From Vigna angularis (Eukaryota > Streptophyta > Magnoliopsida > Fabales > Fabaceae), in the NCBI RefSeq assembly GCF_016808095.1, contig NC_068974.1:32968825-33032824 (forward strand): a stretch of DNA of 64,000 nt, in the 5' to 3' direction. This document shows, piece by piece, positions 1 through 13,353 of this stretch (the first letter of the stretch is position 1; each line of letters begins with the position of its first letter). Under the pieces are notes generated by a model. The model made no database searches and was not told the DNA's origin. It was given only the letters and a program-made list of their open reading frames with translations. A program made the translations under genes and the position numbers.

Positions 1-2265
1 CGAGTGACCTAATCATAGCTGTGAAGATAAATTCTAATACCGATTTACGTTTACTTAAGTTTACAAAATCAATTTCTGAAGTAAATATTATCTCTTTACT
101 TGTATACTTTGTTTTCTAGTCATATCAATATCATGAAATGATTCACAATAATGAAATATCCTAATGGTATAGTTTTATAAAAACGTTAATTAATAGCATT
201 TATGTCCCTTCTTTTTTAAAAAATTATTTAACTACTCATTGTTGTTATGAAATAAAAAAGGAGTTATTATAACACGAATAGAAAAGGAATTGAAAGAGTG
301 TGATTCATAATGTCATGAGATTGGTGGTATAGCTAGTCATGGACTCAAGATCATTCTGTATAGAGTTAGGCATTTTACTAAGTGTGACCTAGCTCGACTT
401 GAAAGGATGATGCGTATTTATATAATGAATTGATCCCAAATAGAAAAATGGTGAATTGGATAATCTAAGACATTGCATTATGCTAAAAAAAGTCAGAGTG
501 TTATCTATACCTTTATAACAACTTTTAGAGTAAGTAATTGTTTATGGACACATGTATATAAGTTGGTAGAGGTAAATGGTGAGATACTTCTTATAAGAAA
601 TAGATAAGAAAATAAAAGACAGGTAGCGTAAATTGGCCTCAATCAATAAGAGTGGTCCTGACTATGTCCCTTGACAGAAAAAACCTTTGTTCTTGTTTTT
701 GGAATTCGTGAGATATTAGATACCATATATCTGTCTAGTTCCTTTCAGGATGTTCAAAGTAAAGCCCGAGCTTCATAGAGATGACAAATAAATTTATTTT
801 TTTACATATATTTCCTTTATGAATTCGTCTTATTGATAATTTCTTTTCAATAATGAATATAAATAATATTTAATTTTTTAAAATTAGAAATGAAGATGAA
901 AATATTCACGAATATTTGCAATATTAACATATTATAGGTCTAGATTATAATGCATAAAATAGATGTAAGTTTTATTTTATTTTATAAGATTGTTTTATGA
1001 AATTGAGTTAAGTTTAAAATTTATTTTTTAATATTGTATTAAATTCATGTGTTAAAGTATCACGACAAAATTTATTGTTTTTAGATCTATTATTTCAACC
1101 GTTATCATACTATTATGATCACTCATTAAAGTCTCTTCACCATAGACATCGTGAAACTAGATGAAAATATGGAAAATAATGGAAGATAAAACCCTAAAAG
1201 TTGAAGATCGGAGCTTCCGCATCCAAAATCTACCTCCGAGGGATGAAAGGAGTGTTTCTACGCCTTTTTCTGTCAAAAGATCTGAAGCCTAGGTCGTCCA
1301 AAACCTTAAATAGTTCATAAAAATAACATAAAACAGGTCCAAACTCACGTCGTCGGAGGCACACAAACGTGATTGCACCTCTAAATTGACGCTCCGCGGT
1401 GGCGCTCAGGCGTTAAACAGTAATGAAAGAGTGTATTGAAAGTCTCACGTCAACTATTTATCATTTATAATATATAAATGAATGTAAATTTTACTTTAAA
1501 ATTCAATTTAATAAATTGAATTAAACTTTAAAATAGGTTATCACTCAGTAAATTAACTTTATTCATGATGGATATGAAACTTTCATCACATCTTTCTCAC
1601 CCCGAACTATATAAATCTCAAAGTACTAAAGATTAATAAATAATCCTATAATAGCCTAATAATAGATAAAATAATAAATTTATTTTAAATTATTAAAACA
1701 TCTTTGATAACTTAAAAACTTATATTAATTTTTCTTTCATCTTTATTTTGGTAACTTATTCATTTATACTCTTTTTAATAATCATTTAACATTTATTCAA
1801 TTATTATTTTGTATTTTTGCTTGATATTTATATAATTATAATTTCTTTATTAATATTTTATATTAAATATATATATATATATATAATTCTGAATATTTAA
1901 TAATATTATATTTTTTATATGACTTTTATTTTTTGTTTAAATTATTTATTAATATTTAAAATAGTAAAGGATGACATTTTACAAATATAATAAGAGCAAG
2001 GATAAGTTTTAAAAAATTATCAGTATCAATTAAATTAATTACGCAATTAGATCTTATAGATATGATTAGATGAAAAATAAAAGACATTAGACAAAGAGAT
2101 ATATGGTAAAGCAAATTAACAATAAATAGCATCAGTGTAATGAGTTGATTTCTTTATTGCAATCCAATGCTTGATCCTATTCTAGTTTGTTTGTTTGTTG
2201 GGTCTTTTTTGTACCCTGCTCCATCTTCCAAACTGTAATCTTATTATTTATTTTCCATGGAAATG
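1..2265. other. AT-rich intergenic DNA, no gene recognised
   Basis: No convincing reading frame or splice-consistent exon series is visible. The stretch at about 1140-1430 is clearly richer in G+C than its surroundings and reads like a relic of a repeat (no ORF, no ends found). About 960-1130 carries a phrase (GTTAAGTTTAAAATTTATTT and neighbours) that recurs loosely near 36030-36080, suggesting a dispersed repeat. A short TA run lies at 1867-1884. The last 30 or so bases are the probable 3' UTR of the carboxypeptidase gene on the minus strand. Confidence 0.6.
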
Positions 2266-5200
2266 TCAAGTGGCTGGTGACTGTGTAATTGCACCCACCA
2301 TTTCTAGTGCCACACAAGGTTGATCAGTGGGTACCTGAAGCAATATGCAAACAAATTAAAAACCACTGTACTCTTTTTGAGACAAAATAAGTGAAGCATA
2401 GACACATATCTCGTTTTTTCAGAACAGACAATGTCATTGGATCTCATAACTCAACAATCTGACACTACTGTTTCCCACAAAAAGTTGTAATAAAATGCTC
2501 ACCATCCCATTTAATCTCATCCTGAACTATCATAAATGTATCTGCTACAAATTTAATTTTTATCTATTATTTTTATAACTTGTTTTTATCAAATATTTTG
2601 GGTTTTCTAAAAGAATATTCATACCTGTATAGTATATGTTGATCACAAATTACAATTTCAAATTTCAAAACATCGATTACATTTTTTAAAATTATATTAA
2701 GTATCATTATATAATTTATTTGATATCTCACCTAAATTGATACTTCTAAAAAACAATTTTCATTTACTATTACGTGAAAATATTATTAAAGGAAAATACT
2801 TGTAATGTAATTTTAAATAAGTGATAGATTATAAATTTTTAATTTTTTAATTAATATTCAAACAATTTGCAAAACGTAATAAAAAAGAAAAGAAAAATAT
2901 AACTAGGAGAATATTATACTATCTTCATATTTTTAAAATGAAACACAAAAAATACCCCTTTATTACAAAGGCTAAAGAAACAGAAAGAATAAAAATATAT
3001 TATAAAAAACCTAACTAATTTATATTCAAAATTTCCAATAAAAGAATCACTTGGATACTTTTTTTCGAGAAGATATAAATGAAAGAGAATATTAGTTCTC
3101 TTCTATCACTTTAATTTTCATTTTCACCTTATCTTCAATTATATATATATATATATATATTTTTCTTGTGATGTAAAAAGGAAAACGAAAATAAAAAACT
3201 ACAAATACTCTGTTAAGGATACTTTTCGATTAAAAATTCAGCAAAACCAAATTAATTCAAGTGATTAATATCAAGTACATGCGAGAGAATTTTCTTTTCT
3301 ATTTTCTCTCAGTAATAAATGCTTAATGTCTATACTAGTGATCAGGAAAAGGAAAATTTAATGCTTCATTGATTGTGCAAACTAACAATTAATGTGATAA
3401 TTTTTTTAACTAAAACATCAAACAAAAAGGTATGGAAGGTAACTTTTTAAAGCAAAGAAAAGAATAAAAACTAAAAAATGTTAATGTTTTTTTTTTATGA
3501 TAAAGACAGATGAAGTAACAAAAACACTAATTTTGGCAAATTTGATTGTTATTTTAATGAGATTGTGTTTTTAAGTAAAGCAAAAGCATAAGGAAGATGA
3601 TACCTCAATTTTCTGACATCACACACGTGAAAAATAATTAAATTTTTTTAAAAGATAAAGAAAGAAAAAAGAATAAGGAATCTTGGGGAGCAAATTTATT
3701 GCGTTGACAGCTACAGATGAATTGATTCTTAAAAAAGAAATTGTGATCCTAAGATGATTCTCATTGAAAGCAAAGAAGCTATTTGTTTTTTAGAAAAAAC
3801 ACACATTTCAAGTAAATTAGGGTTTCACAATTCCAATTGTATGTACAAAACATGACACTGATTGTTCTGACTTTTTGCGATGATTATATATGTATATATC
3901 TATGGTTAGAATAAATTATTAATTCCAATAAATCCTACTTTGATTTTCTTACATATTACTTGTTTTTCAAGATAACAATTGAGCAAAGAAAGTTATGGTA
4001 AATTAAAATTTATTAGTCAATGTGAATATCAAAGTGAACCTCTAATATTACAAGGAATTGGATTTTAGACTTTAAAGTTAGTTTTTTCTTTTTACATTAA
4101 TTTTTATCCATATATTTTCACTCCAATTTTGGTTCTTTAAGAATTAATTATGCCATAATAATAATGAAGTCCAAGATGAATAAAAATTCAAGAAAACTAA
4201 TACATGAAGAAACTACACAAACTAAAATTCAAACACAAAAAAAAAATCCAAGTAGCATTTTCCTTATATTATATCTTTACGTCAACCACAAAGAAGAAAA
4301 AGTACAATTAATTAGAGGAAAATAAATAAAATAATTTTTAAATTAATGTATAATTAATTATAATTTTCTGCAAAACTTGCTTTTTATTTTTTATTTTTTT
4401 CAGAAACATTTATGAAAAAGTATGAGGAAAAGGTAATTGTGGTTGACTTACAAAATGGCCAGCTTTGAGGATCCAATAGAAGAATAGATTTTTATATGAT
4501 TGAAGAAAGCCTTTGGTTGTTGATTTGTCACTTCCACAGTAGAGGGGTGTTCTATCTTTGGCCAAGAAATTTTTAAGCCCTTCCCACCTATAACAAGAAC
4601 AATGATCAAAGAAAGAAAAAACATTAAAAAACTTCCATGTTTGTTATGAATCTTGACAATCTTGAAGGATAGATAAATTAGGAGAGAAAGAGATGCATAA
4701 TATACTTCAGTTTATGAACCCAAGCATCAGTCCCTTTGGTTGAACAAATCAGATCAATCTGCAATAATGACACAATATGATGTTAACTATATTAAAACAC
4801 AAAAACTAGCACATGATTTGGATAAACTTCAAGGATAAAACAAAGTTGCTAAAACAATCAATCATACACAATAATCTGATTAATTTGGAACAAGTGCTAA
4901 ATTAAATAATTAGGGTGACCTGTTTTATATATCATCCAATCATGAATATCATCAATTCTTATTAATTATCATAGAAACTATCAATGAAAGTTGTGGAAAG
5001 GAACCTTACTTGCCCATTGTACACTGTGACGTTGACCCCTTTGGCCAGCAGTTCATCAACCTGGAGATTTTAAATCCAAGAACATTAAATATTTATTAAA
5101 GAAAATGAAAAAAACTACCCACTTATACTTTAAACCTAATCTAAACCTATAAAATTAGTTTGTAAAATGAGAATTGTTTGGTTATATAATGTAAATTGGA

Positions 5201-7626
5201 CTAATTCAATATCAGAAAATCATATTATAAAATGAGATTCAAACTCATTTTATGCTCAAATGGGTTTATGGTATGATTGTGAACATGATAACATCTACTT
5301 GTATTGAAGGTTAAAACCATAGTTCTCTGCTTGTTTTAATGTTTATATTTTCTTCTTACCTCATTGATTCTTGGTTTCATAAAATCACCTGCAAGGGAAT
5401 CGAAAACAGCACCGGATTGCCCTCCCCATCTGTCAGCACAGAAGCCAAGTGAGTGATCATTTGATTGGTTTGCAGTGAAATTTGGAGAACCCTTTTGTTG
5501 TCAAAGAACTGAAAACTTACGTGACATTCTCTGGGATGATCTTTAACCTTTTCTTTATGACACCGTTTAGTAATGTATCAAGATCATCAGCACCACCAGG
5601 AGTTCTTGACCTTGACCTCAAGGAAGTGAGATACCTGGAGTACCTCTTCATTGATATTTTTTTATATAACGCTAACTCCAATGTTGCAACATCGTCACTT
5701 CCTGCATCCTCCAAAAAATTGTAGAAGTCCTGAAGTGAACAAAGAGTTATAGAACTTTTTAGGAGTAATGGTAAGTAGAGAATAAAGCACAATGTCGGTT
5801 AGACAGGAAACAAGGATAAATAAAATGTTGAATGAAGACATCATGGTACCTACCACATGGTTGCTTTTGATGGAAATCACAGACTCAAGTTCACTCCATG
5901 AGTTGGTGGCTTCAACAAATTTACCATCCTCAAGTTGCTGCTTGATCCTCTCAGCAATACTGATCTCTAAAACGGGTTTGTTAGATAACACAGAAAATCA
6001 CCATTCCATAGAATGTTACTTCAGTTTTCATTTTTTCTTCTTATCTGTGTAATGTGCATACTTGTTTCTACTTGAGAAGATGGAAAACAGATTTTACCTG
6101 TTTGATTGTTGCAGGCCACTATCGTCGAGTCGTGAGAGGTCTTTAAGGAGAGGACCCCATGAGAACTGCAATTGCAATAGTGAATTCAATGTTGAGAACT
6201 TTGAAAGTTCAACAAAAACTGGTGGACAGATAAATTCTATTTATTGTGAGTACCACAAAATCTTCAGGGGAGATCCAACTGTCTCCTAATGCCACACCTA
6301 AACAAAAGGAAAATAGTTACCCCAAATCAGCAATTTCTTGGGCTTCTTCTGTTCTAAAATTATTTATAAACGATTCATCATTTGATTCATTTCCTAACTA
6401 ACAAAAGAGAAATTCACTCTTAATCCAAGTAACAAGTAAAAACTGTTTTCAATCATCATAAACTGAAGACAAAGCCACCAACATAATGAGCTGTAAAGTT
6501 GGTAAATTACCTTTCTCCTTATGTAAATGATCAGAGATTTGTATATGAAAAGGCATATATTGAAAGAAACTAGTTCCTTGAATAAATTTGTAGTGTTTTG
6601 AGAGATTGGTCTTTTAGGTTCGTCCAAAAACACCAATCTAGAATCAGACAGATGCACACGATTCAAGAGAAGATTACCTCCAAGTCTAAGCTTCAATTTC
6701 CCAGCTTCTATAGCTTCCACAGCAGATAAACCAAGAGTGACAGCAAATTTGCCACCATATGACTCTGCCACGATGAACAGAGGGCTCTTTTGCAGTTTCT
6801 CATCCTTGTTGAACAATTCAATCAACAATGTAGTCAAGTCGGTGGCTGCTTCAACATCTGTTTTCACAAACAGTTTTTTGTCCTCCACAAAACTGTACCC
6901 GGTTCCAACTGGATTGTCCTATATGGTTCACAGCATCAGAAGCATTAAATTGAGTTAACACAATTGAGAGCCACAGAGTAAAAACGTTCATAGAAACTCT
7001 TTTCACGATTATTACCACAAACAGTAGATCTGCTTTTTTCAACCATGTGGAATTCCGTGGCTTCAAGTCTGTGTTCAAAGGCCCAACCTCCTCAAAATTT
7101 CCAATTCCAACCCCTGAAGCACCCTGCTCAATGTTTGAAAACCTCAAATCATGTTTTTGCTCATATCACAGAATCAAATTCAGTAACACTTACAGGTCCT
7201 CCTTGCAACCAGAGAACAATTGGCCATGGCTTAGAGGGATCTTCCACTCTATAGGGACTTCTGTAAAGCCACCAAAACATGTGTGCTTCTGTGATGACAA
7301 TAACAACACAACAAGGCAAAACAATTTGCAACTGTTAATACAATATCACTCTAAACTCCTTTTCCACACACTCTAAATAACAACAGCAACAACCCAAAAG
7401 TACATGAAAACACAAAAAAAACAAAACAAAATTGCAGTGTGTTATCATGTGGTATGTCCCCATGAATTCAGATTGGTAAATTGTGAAGCAGTGGCTTACT
7501 GGGTCTGACTTGAACGTATCCCCATTCCTCTGATCCGTCTTGGGTTTTGAAAGCTACAACCTTTCCTCCATGAAAGTGTAAAGCAATGAACAGGAAAATG
7601 GATAGTAAATGAGGGAGCTTTTCCAT
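2266..7626 (-). CDS. SCPL51-like: Serine carboxypeptidase-like protein, SCPL51 type (peptidase S10), 13 exons
   Basis: Predicted secreted or vacuolar serine carboxypeptidase of 458 aa, closest in memory to Arabidopsis SCPL51 and animal retinoid-inducible serine carboxypeptidase. Coding exons in transcript order: 7626-7500, 7288-7194, 7123-7016, 6918-6678, 6297-6254, 6165-6098, 5959-5854, 5729-5521, 5429-5360, 5060-5010, 4758-4706, 4587-4452, 2334-2266. All introns are GT-AG and the exons sum to 1377 nt in one frame. The start is followed by a hydrophobic signal peptide (residues 1-about 25). The oxyanion segment (WLQGGPG), nucleophile Ser163 in AESYGG, Asp375 in YNGQIDLIC and His435 in AGHFVPTDQP complete the triad. 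AESYGG instead of GESYAG is normal in this subfamily, as I recall it. The last intron (2335-4451) is 2.1 kb and AT-rich, so the last exon is easily missed. Substrate unknown. Family assignment is firm; the exact orthologue is inferred. Confidence 0.93.
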
Positions 7627-7689
7627 TTGGAGAAAAGAAAAGGAAGCAAGAGAAAGAAAGAGTGAAGTGAAGCAAAGGATACGGCAATT

Positions 7690-7697
7690 TATTTATA
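7690..7697 (-). promoter_or_regulatory. TATA box of the SCPL51-like gene
   Basis: The minus strand reads TATAAATA about 65-70 nt upstream of the ATG at 7626, which would give a 5' UTR of roughly 30-40 nt. Seen in sequence; transcription start inferred. Confidence 0.55.
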
Positions 7698-7749
7698 CTA
7701 CATAAGTGGTTAGTCAAAGAGGGTTGATTTGGAAGAAAGAAGCGTGTTT

Positions 7750-10700
7750 TGTCATGTCAGTGTCTATCTCCAACAGAAAACAGAAGGTATAAGAGTCCTA
7801 CGTATGCATCACGATTAAAAGTGGGTTAAATCTCAGATGTTACAGCAACAAAAACAAGAACATCATAAACCTCTTCACTCTTTTTCAGGTAAAACTATGC
7901 TATCCTTAAAAGCAAGGTCATATTGTGTTCTTCTGAAACAAGTTTGCTAGACTCTGACTGCAACTCATTGTGGGGCCATTAAGAGGATATTTAAGAGATT
8001 GAGTTGGAAAAATAAAGGATCAGAAAAAACCCCTTTTGGTGGTTTATGGAAGGAACATGTTAGAAAGTAAGAAATCTGATGAGAAAATTAAGAGAAAAAA
8101 AAAAGATAAACATGATTGAAAAAGGTAACTACATGAAGATAGTTAGAAGAGTTACAAGAAGAGAAGTTAAAAAGAAAAATCTTTTCTCAACAACATTTTT
8201 TACAACAGTAAGTGATACTTTGTGATTGTTTTATTTTAAATATATAAATTAATAAAATAGTAATATTATTGTGAAATGTTAACAAATCAAATATATCCAG
8301 TTTGACTTATTTAATTATTATGCTTTTGATTAAATAAAAATTATATTTCTTCCATCCCACACCAAGTTGTTAATTAAATTTTATTGATACTTTTAACAGG
8401 TTTCATTTTGATTTTTTTAAAGCAATATAGTTAATTCGTAAAACTAATATCCTCTTTTATTTATTAATTAGTAAATTTGTTTAGTCTTTTCGTAAAAAAA
8501 AAAGTTAAGCGATACTTACTATGAGGAGACGGCAAAGTTTTTAATATAATTTTAAAAGTAGGTTTATGTAAAGTTTAACAATAAAATTATAACAACAGAT
8601 CATGATGATATTATAAAAATGAGCATGGTTGCATGGATGATTTATTCATTATTTTGTTACAATTTTAAGAAAGTCTTGTTATTCTTAGTGAAGAAAGAGA
8701 GTTATTTCAAATCAAAAATAAGATTAAAACATTGAACTCTATTAACAATTTCCTAAATTTGCGATATGGATAATTATAGTAAGGTTTTTGTTATATAGAA
8801 AATTACTTATTTTCAATTAAAAATGGCATTAAAATACTGAACTCCATTAGCATTTTTCTAAAATTATAAGATGAATTTTGAGTTTGTTGATGATCAGGAT
8901 ATGGAATTATCAAGAAAATTATCCGGAAATCTTATCTTGATAAGCACATCAGATTTCCTAGCTAGACGAATCTTCCAAATTAAGTTCTTTTTCACTTTAT
9001 TTAAAAAAACAAAAACTACTTTTTTAAAATTAAAAAGTATGGATTCTATTTAGAGTAATTAACGTGCGTGATTCGTTAACTCACAAATAATGACGAAATT
9101 AACTGTTCCATAATATTTTCATAATTGGTTGGGGTTCTAGAATTTGAATATCAATTATGTAATTTTGAATAAACAATAATAATATTTTAAAATGTGTTAA
9201 TAAAATGTATGAATCCGAGGTGACTATTAAATGTAATTTTGTTGGTAAGTTTCAAATTCGTCATCATAATCATATTTATATGAAGTTCTGGTTAAAAAAA
9301 TATGAGAAAGAGATAATTTAACCTTTGTCAGAGTTTTTGAAAAATTAAAAGATTGAGGACTATTTATAAGTTTTTTTTTTCAATTTTTTCAGACTATTTA
9401 TAAGTATTTTTTTTCAATTTTTTCAGACTATTTTCTAATTTTTCTGTTAGGAACAATTTTCTAATAGTTTTATAGTACCTTAATTTGTAGCCTTAAAATA
9501 ATTAACGCAAATCAGATTGTATTCTTAAATTAAAAATTTTGTAAATAAAAAATAGGTATTCAAATTTCATTTCATAAAATTATTATTTCTTTAAAATAAT
9601 ATATTTTTTCTTTCTCTCAATATTTATCAATTAATCGTCCTTTCAAATCAAGATTTAAACTTACAGTAATAAAACTAGTAGAAAACAGAAGATGTTTATC
9701 CAATTAAATTTTCGTTTAGACTCCCTTGGCTGGAAATTACCATTTACAAAAATTGATACAAACAGATTTTGCAGATAAATTTGCGTTTATTTTAAATGAT
9801 TTGAAAGTGATAATTTGTAGAAATAAGTCATTTTCGTATCTTACTTTAACTACGATGATTTGAGAGTATTTTTAATGAAAATATACTTTTATTCTGAATT
9901 TTTGGTTGAGGTGAATGCATGCCAGAAGAAAATCTGAATAGAAAGAACCGATTTCATGTTGCTGTAATTGATTCCATATATTGCAAAGAAGAACCTCCTT
10001 TCGAGTATTTAGAGCTTCCCAAAAGTGATGTTAAGTGTTAATACAGGTTCTATGGCGGTAAAAAAAAACGATGAGGTTGAAGATGAAAAATGTGTAACCG
10101 ATTTCACCAAAATCGTAACTGATTCCAAAAGCTTAGATTTTGATTCCATCAAGTCCTATGCTATAACCGATTCCACTAAATTAACCATAGATGAAGTTAT
10201 CATATATTTTTTTCAATTTTTTATTTCTTCAACTAAACCATCTTTATTTTTATTTTATTTTTCATATTTTTTTTCTTTTTTTATATTTTTTCCTTAAAGA
10301 CTTATTAAATATAATTTTTATTTATTTTTAAATTTTTTCAAATTCATTCATTCAGTTTCTTAAATTTATTTTTTCAAATAAATACAACTTAAATTGCTTG
10401 TAAGAATAACATTTCGCATCCATAATTGACATGTTTATATGTGTAGTTTAATAAGTGAAATTTTGTTACTCTAAAATCATAGTGACATGTTTAGACTAAT
10501 AAAAAAAATTGTACTCAAATTTGAGCTTTGTGAAAATCAATAATTATTGAAATAGCTAAATTTTCAGGTAATGAAAAGTATTATTAATATTATTATTATT
10601 AATAGTTTTTTTTGAGGTCATAGGAAATAAAGGTTCAAATATTGAATAGTATAAAACACTATCAGGCAATCCCTTTTAAGAATCTTTAGCCTCTCTTTTG

Positions 10701-10959
10701 TTACCCGTGATTTTCTATATACGAACAAAGAAAGTGAGTGACGTGTTCATTTGTTTTAAACGAAATTTGCAAATTAAGAAGCCTCTTTTGAGAAAAAAAA
10801 AGTGAGATACACACGTTAACATGGTTGAGGTTACAAAATTACTTTATGTGCACTTTTAGGTAAATATGAGTGTACATGGAGATGCCAATCACTCCATCTG
10901 ATATGTAATCTCTTATCCGTTTTTTTTTTTAGATATTTGCTTTACAAATTATATGTGAA
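7750..10959. other. AT-rich intergenic DNA
   Basis: No gene found. Short ORFs here are low-complexity and lack recognisable domains or plausible splice partners. The ORF at 10025-10297 begins in an acidic, Asp/Thr/Ser-rich stretch with a repeated phrase (DSTK / DSKSLDFDS) but runs into poly-F encoded by T-rich DNA; I do not regard it as a gene. A small tandem duplication lies at about 9357-9433. Confidence 0.6.
9357..9433. repeat. Small tandem duplication (about 39-bp unit)
   Basis: GACTATTTATAAGT, then a T-run, then CAATTTTTTCA occurs twice head to tail, followed by a third partial GACTATTT. Probably slippage in T-rich DNA; no function evident. Confidence 0.7.
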
Positions 10960-10968
10960 TATTTAAAA

Positions 10969-11177
10969 GGTTTAAATTCTTGTCTAGTTTTCCCATTTTG
11001 ATTTCTTTCTTATTACAATCTTTAATTGAGTTAACGAAGTTAAGCTTTAAACGTAGTTAAAACTTAAAACGTAACATGAATTAGGCCTTTATGCGTGAAA
11101 TTATGTAAAAATGTAATAATATAAAATTAGGGAATTCTGAAATGGGATTTAGGGTTCAATCAAATTGAATTTGGGAT
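10969..11177 (+). repeat. Left terminal inverted repeat of the Pack-MULE
   Basis: Reads GGTTTAAATTCTTGTC at the outer end and ends inside with AATTGAATTTGGGAT. The reverse complement of the right arm has the same order of motifs, with extra bases in its outer half. Confidence 0.85.
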
Positions 11178-11743
11178 CGTCAAGGAGCTCTCAGAATTCG
11201 TCCATAAACGCCTCGACAATAAAAGCCTCGTCAAACAAGGGAAGCATGCAGCTTTTAACTTATCATTGTTATTACTATTCCCTGGAATATGAATATAAAA
11301 TATATTGAAATTAGATTCTGATCATTGTGTTGGTTTGCATTTGACAGGCTTTGAAATTGATCAAGTATGCGGTTGGAAAGTGTGGTGTAGAGCTTAGAAG
11401 GGAAATGCAAAGACATTCAGTGGTAATTCGACAATTGTTACAATACAAGGATCAATTGAATCATCTGAAAGGCAATGCACTCAACAAGGCTGTTAGAGAC
11501 ACTGCTCAAGAGACTATCTCTGCTCAAGAGACTATCTTCAGCTTCTGCTTCCGCTGATCTCAATAGACGGATCGAAGGGTTTGGAAACACCAATTATCAA
11601 GCTCCTTCTCAGGATAAGAAATCGTTTCTCAGTGAGGTTGTGGATATTGGAAGTGAAACCATTAAGCAAGGACTCAGTGCCTTCACACAGGGCCATTCTT
11701 TGCTTCCCAAATTGAATCCCAAATTCAATTTGATTGAACCCTG
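11178..11743 (+). pseudogene. Captured ENTH-domain gene fragment (MTV1-like), frameshifted
   Basis: Two exon-like blocks separated by an intron-like gap resemble the N-terminal ENTH domain and following linker of the plant epsin-like protein MTV1 (TGN clathrin-associated, vacuolar sorting). Block A, 11178-about 11238, encodes IVKELSEFVHKRLDNKS-like residues. Its donor is degraded (GGGAAG where GTAAG would be expected). Block B, 11348-11743, starts after TTGACAG and encodes LIKYAVGKCGVELRREMQ, then RRIEGFGNTNY and KSFLSEVV in a second frame. An 18-bp direct duplication (CTGCTCAAGAGACTATCT twice, about 11501-11536) is followed by a one-base frameshift, so the reading frame ends in TGA at 11555-11557. 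The start of the parental gene and its C-terminal half are absent. Not a functional protein gene; it could still be transcribed. Confidence 0.75.
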
Positions 11744-11963
11744 AATCCCATTTCAGAATTCCCTAATTTTACATTATTACATTTTACATAATTCCATACA
11801 TAAAGGCCTAATCCATGTCACGTTTAAAGTTTAACCCCGTTAATTCAATTTAAGGACAATGGCTCAATTGATTCAAATTACCACTTATAATGATTCAATT
11901 GGAGATGTTAATAAGAAAGGGGATCACAATTGGAAAACCCCACATAAATAAAGAGTTTAAACC
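11716..11963 (-). repeat. Right terminal inverted repeat of the Pack-MULE
   Basis: Reverse complement begins GGTTTAAACTC and contains the same series of motifs as the left arm. It is about 40 bp longer because of insertions in the outer half. Confidence 0.85.
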
Positions 11964-11972
11964 TATTTAAAA

Positions 11973-13284
11973 ACTTATAAATATACATGAATATTTATGA
12001 ATATTTAAAAATATATATAATATAAATTAAAATTTAACTTTAATTAAATTAAATTTAATAAAATATAATTAATTTTATTTTTAATTAAACTTAACTTTAT
12101 AAAATATAAATTAAATTTTTGTTTTAACTTTTTTGCATATACATGTAAATATGGATAATATGATAAACACTCGACTCATAAAATACTTACTATTCACTAT
12201 CTACAAATAATAAATATTTACAAGTGTCAACTATTCACCACACTTTTATACATAGATACTCGAAAACATAAATATTTTTATCATCCTAATACACTTCAAT
12301 AATCATAATAATAATAATAATAATATTTTTTTTTAATTTTCTCTATAATAAAAAATAAATAATCTTTAAAAAAAAATTAAACTTAACTCAATCCTACTAT
12401 AAAATAAAATCTATACTCATTTATATATTTTAAATTAATTTTATTTTTAATTTACATAAAATTTCCAATCTATCAATTATAATATTCTTTTAACTTTATC
12501 TTTTTACGTAGTGTACGTAAAATTTTCAATCATGAACTAAAATATTTATTTTTAATCTATTAAACTCTCTCCATCATTTGTGAACTTTTATAAACTTTCA
12601 AAATTTTCATTATTTTCTTTCTTAACCCAAACAAATTTATTTTCATATATTTTTTTCCTCAAATCTATCTCTCAAAACCAGCTTCTTAAACAAACATTAA
12701 GAATGATGAATTTGAGTAGAATAGAATTGAACCACAGCAAAGTCGATAGTGGACAACTAATTTTAGAATTAATTTAAAATTAAATAATTGAGAAGGATGA
12801 AAAAGAAAAGAAAAAATGTATACAATAAAAATATATAAATAGAAAAAAAAATATTGTTAATGATGGCAAATAAGTTGGACGGCGAGCCTAACCTATGTGT
12901 GCAGAACAGCATCCATGAAAAGATTGACTCCAATATTTTATTTCTTGTAATCATAACAACTAAGGAATTGAAGTTTGAAAAGGAAAACAAAAATAAAAAT
13001 TGTTCCATTGAAAGGGAGAGTCACTTTGGTTTGTTCGTCAATTATTAATTGCTCTAAATTAACCACGTGAATTAATAACTGCTGTCATCTTGGTTTTATC
13101 TTGTAATGTCTAAAAAATAGACTTTATTAGAGATAATTACATTAAATTTTTTTATTACATTTAATATAAAACATCTGTAATCTCTCCTAAAAAACCATGA
13201 ACTAAATATAAAGATTTATGTAACAAGAAAACATATAAAAGGTGTTTTGGAAAAAGAAAACCTAGTTGGGCATAACATTATGTA

Positions 13285-13353
<69 letters not shown>

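Larger units (their letters stand above)
10960..11972. mobile_element. Pack-MULE-type non-autonomous Mutator-like element with captured ENTH-gene exons
   Basis: The element itself spans 10969-11963 (995 bp). It is flanked by a perfect 9-bp direct repeat TATTTAAAA (10960-10968 and 11964-11972), the target-site size typical of Mutator-like elements. Both ends begin GGTTTAAA reading inward. The terminal inverted repeats are long: left 10969-11177, right 11716-11963. They match almost base for base over their inner 130 or so bases (for example ATTAGGCCTTTATG and AATTAGGGAATTCTGAAATG on both arms) and diverge with indels near the outer ends. No transposase is present. The interior is a gene fragment in plus orientation, described separately. 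Boundaries are seen directly; the MULE class follows from TSD size and long TIRs. Confidence 0.85.

Noticed and set aside
1141..1430. Possible gene fragment in the GC-richer island
   Set aside because: No open frame beyond short chance ORFs and no splice-consistent exons; reads like repeat relic.
10025..10297. 90-codon acidic ORF
   Set aside because: C-terminal half is poly-Phe from T-rich DNA; no domain, no promoter or splice context.
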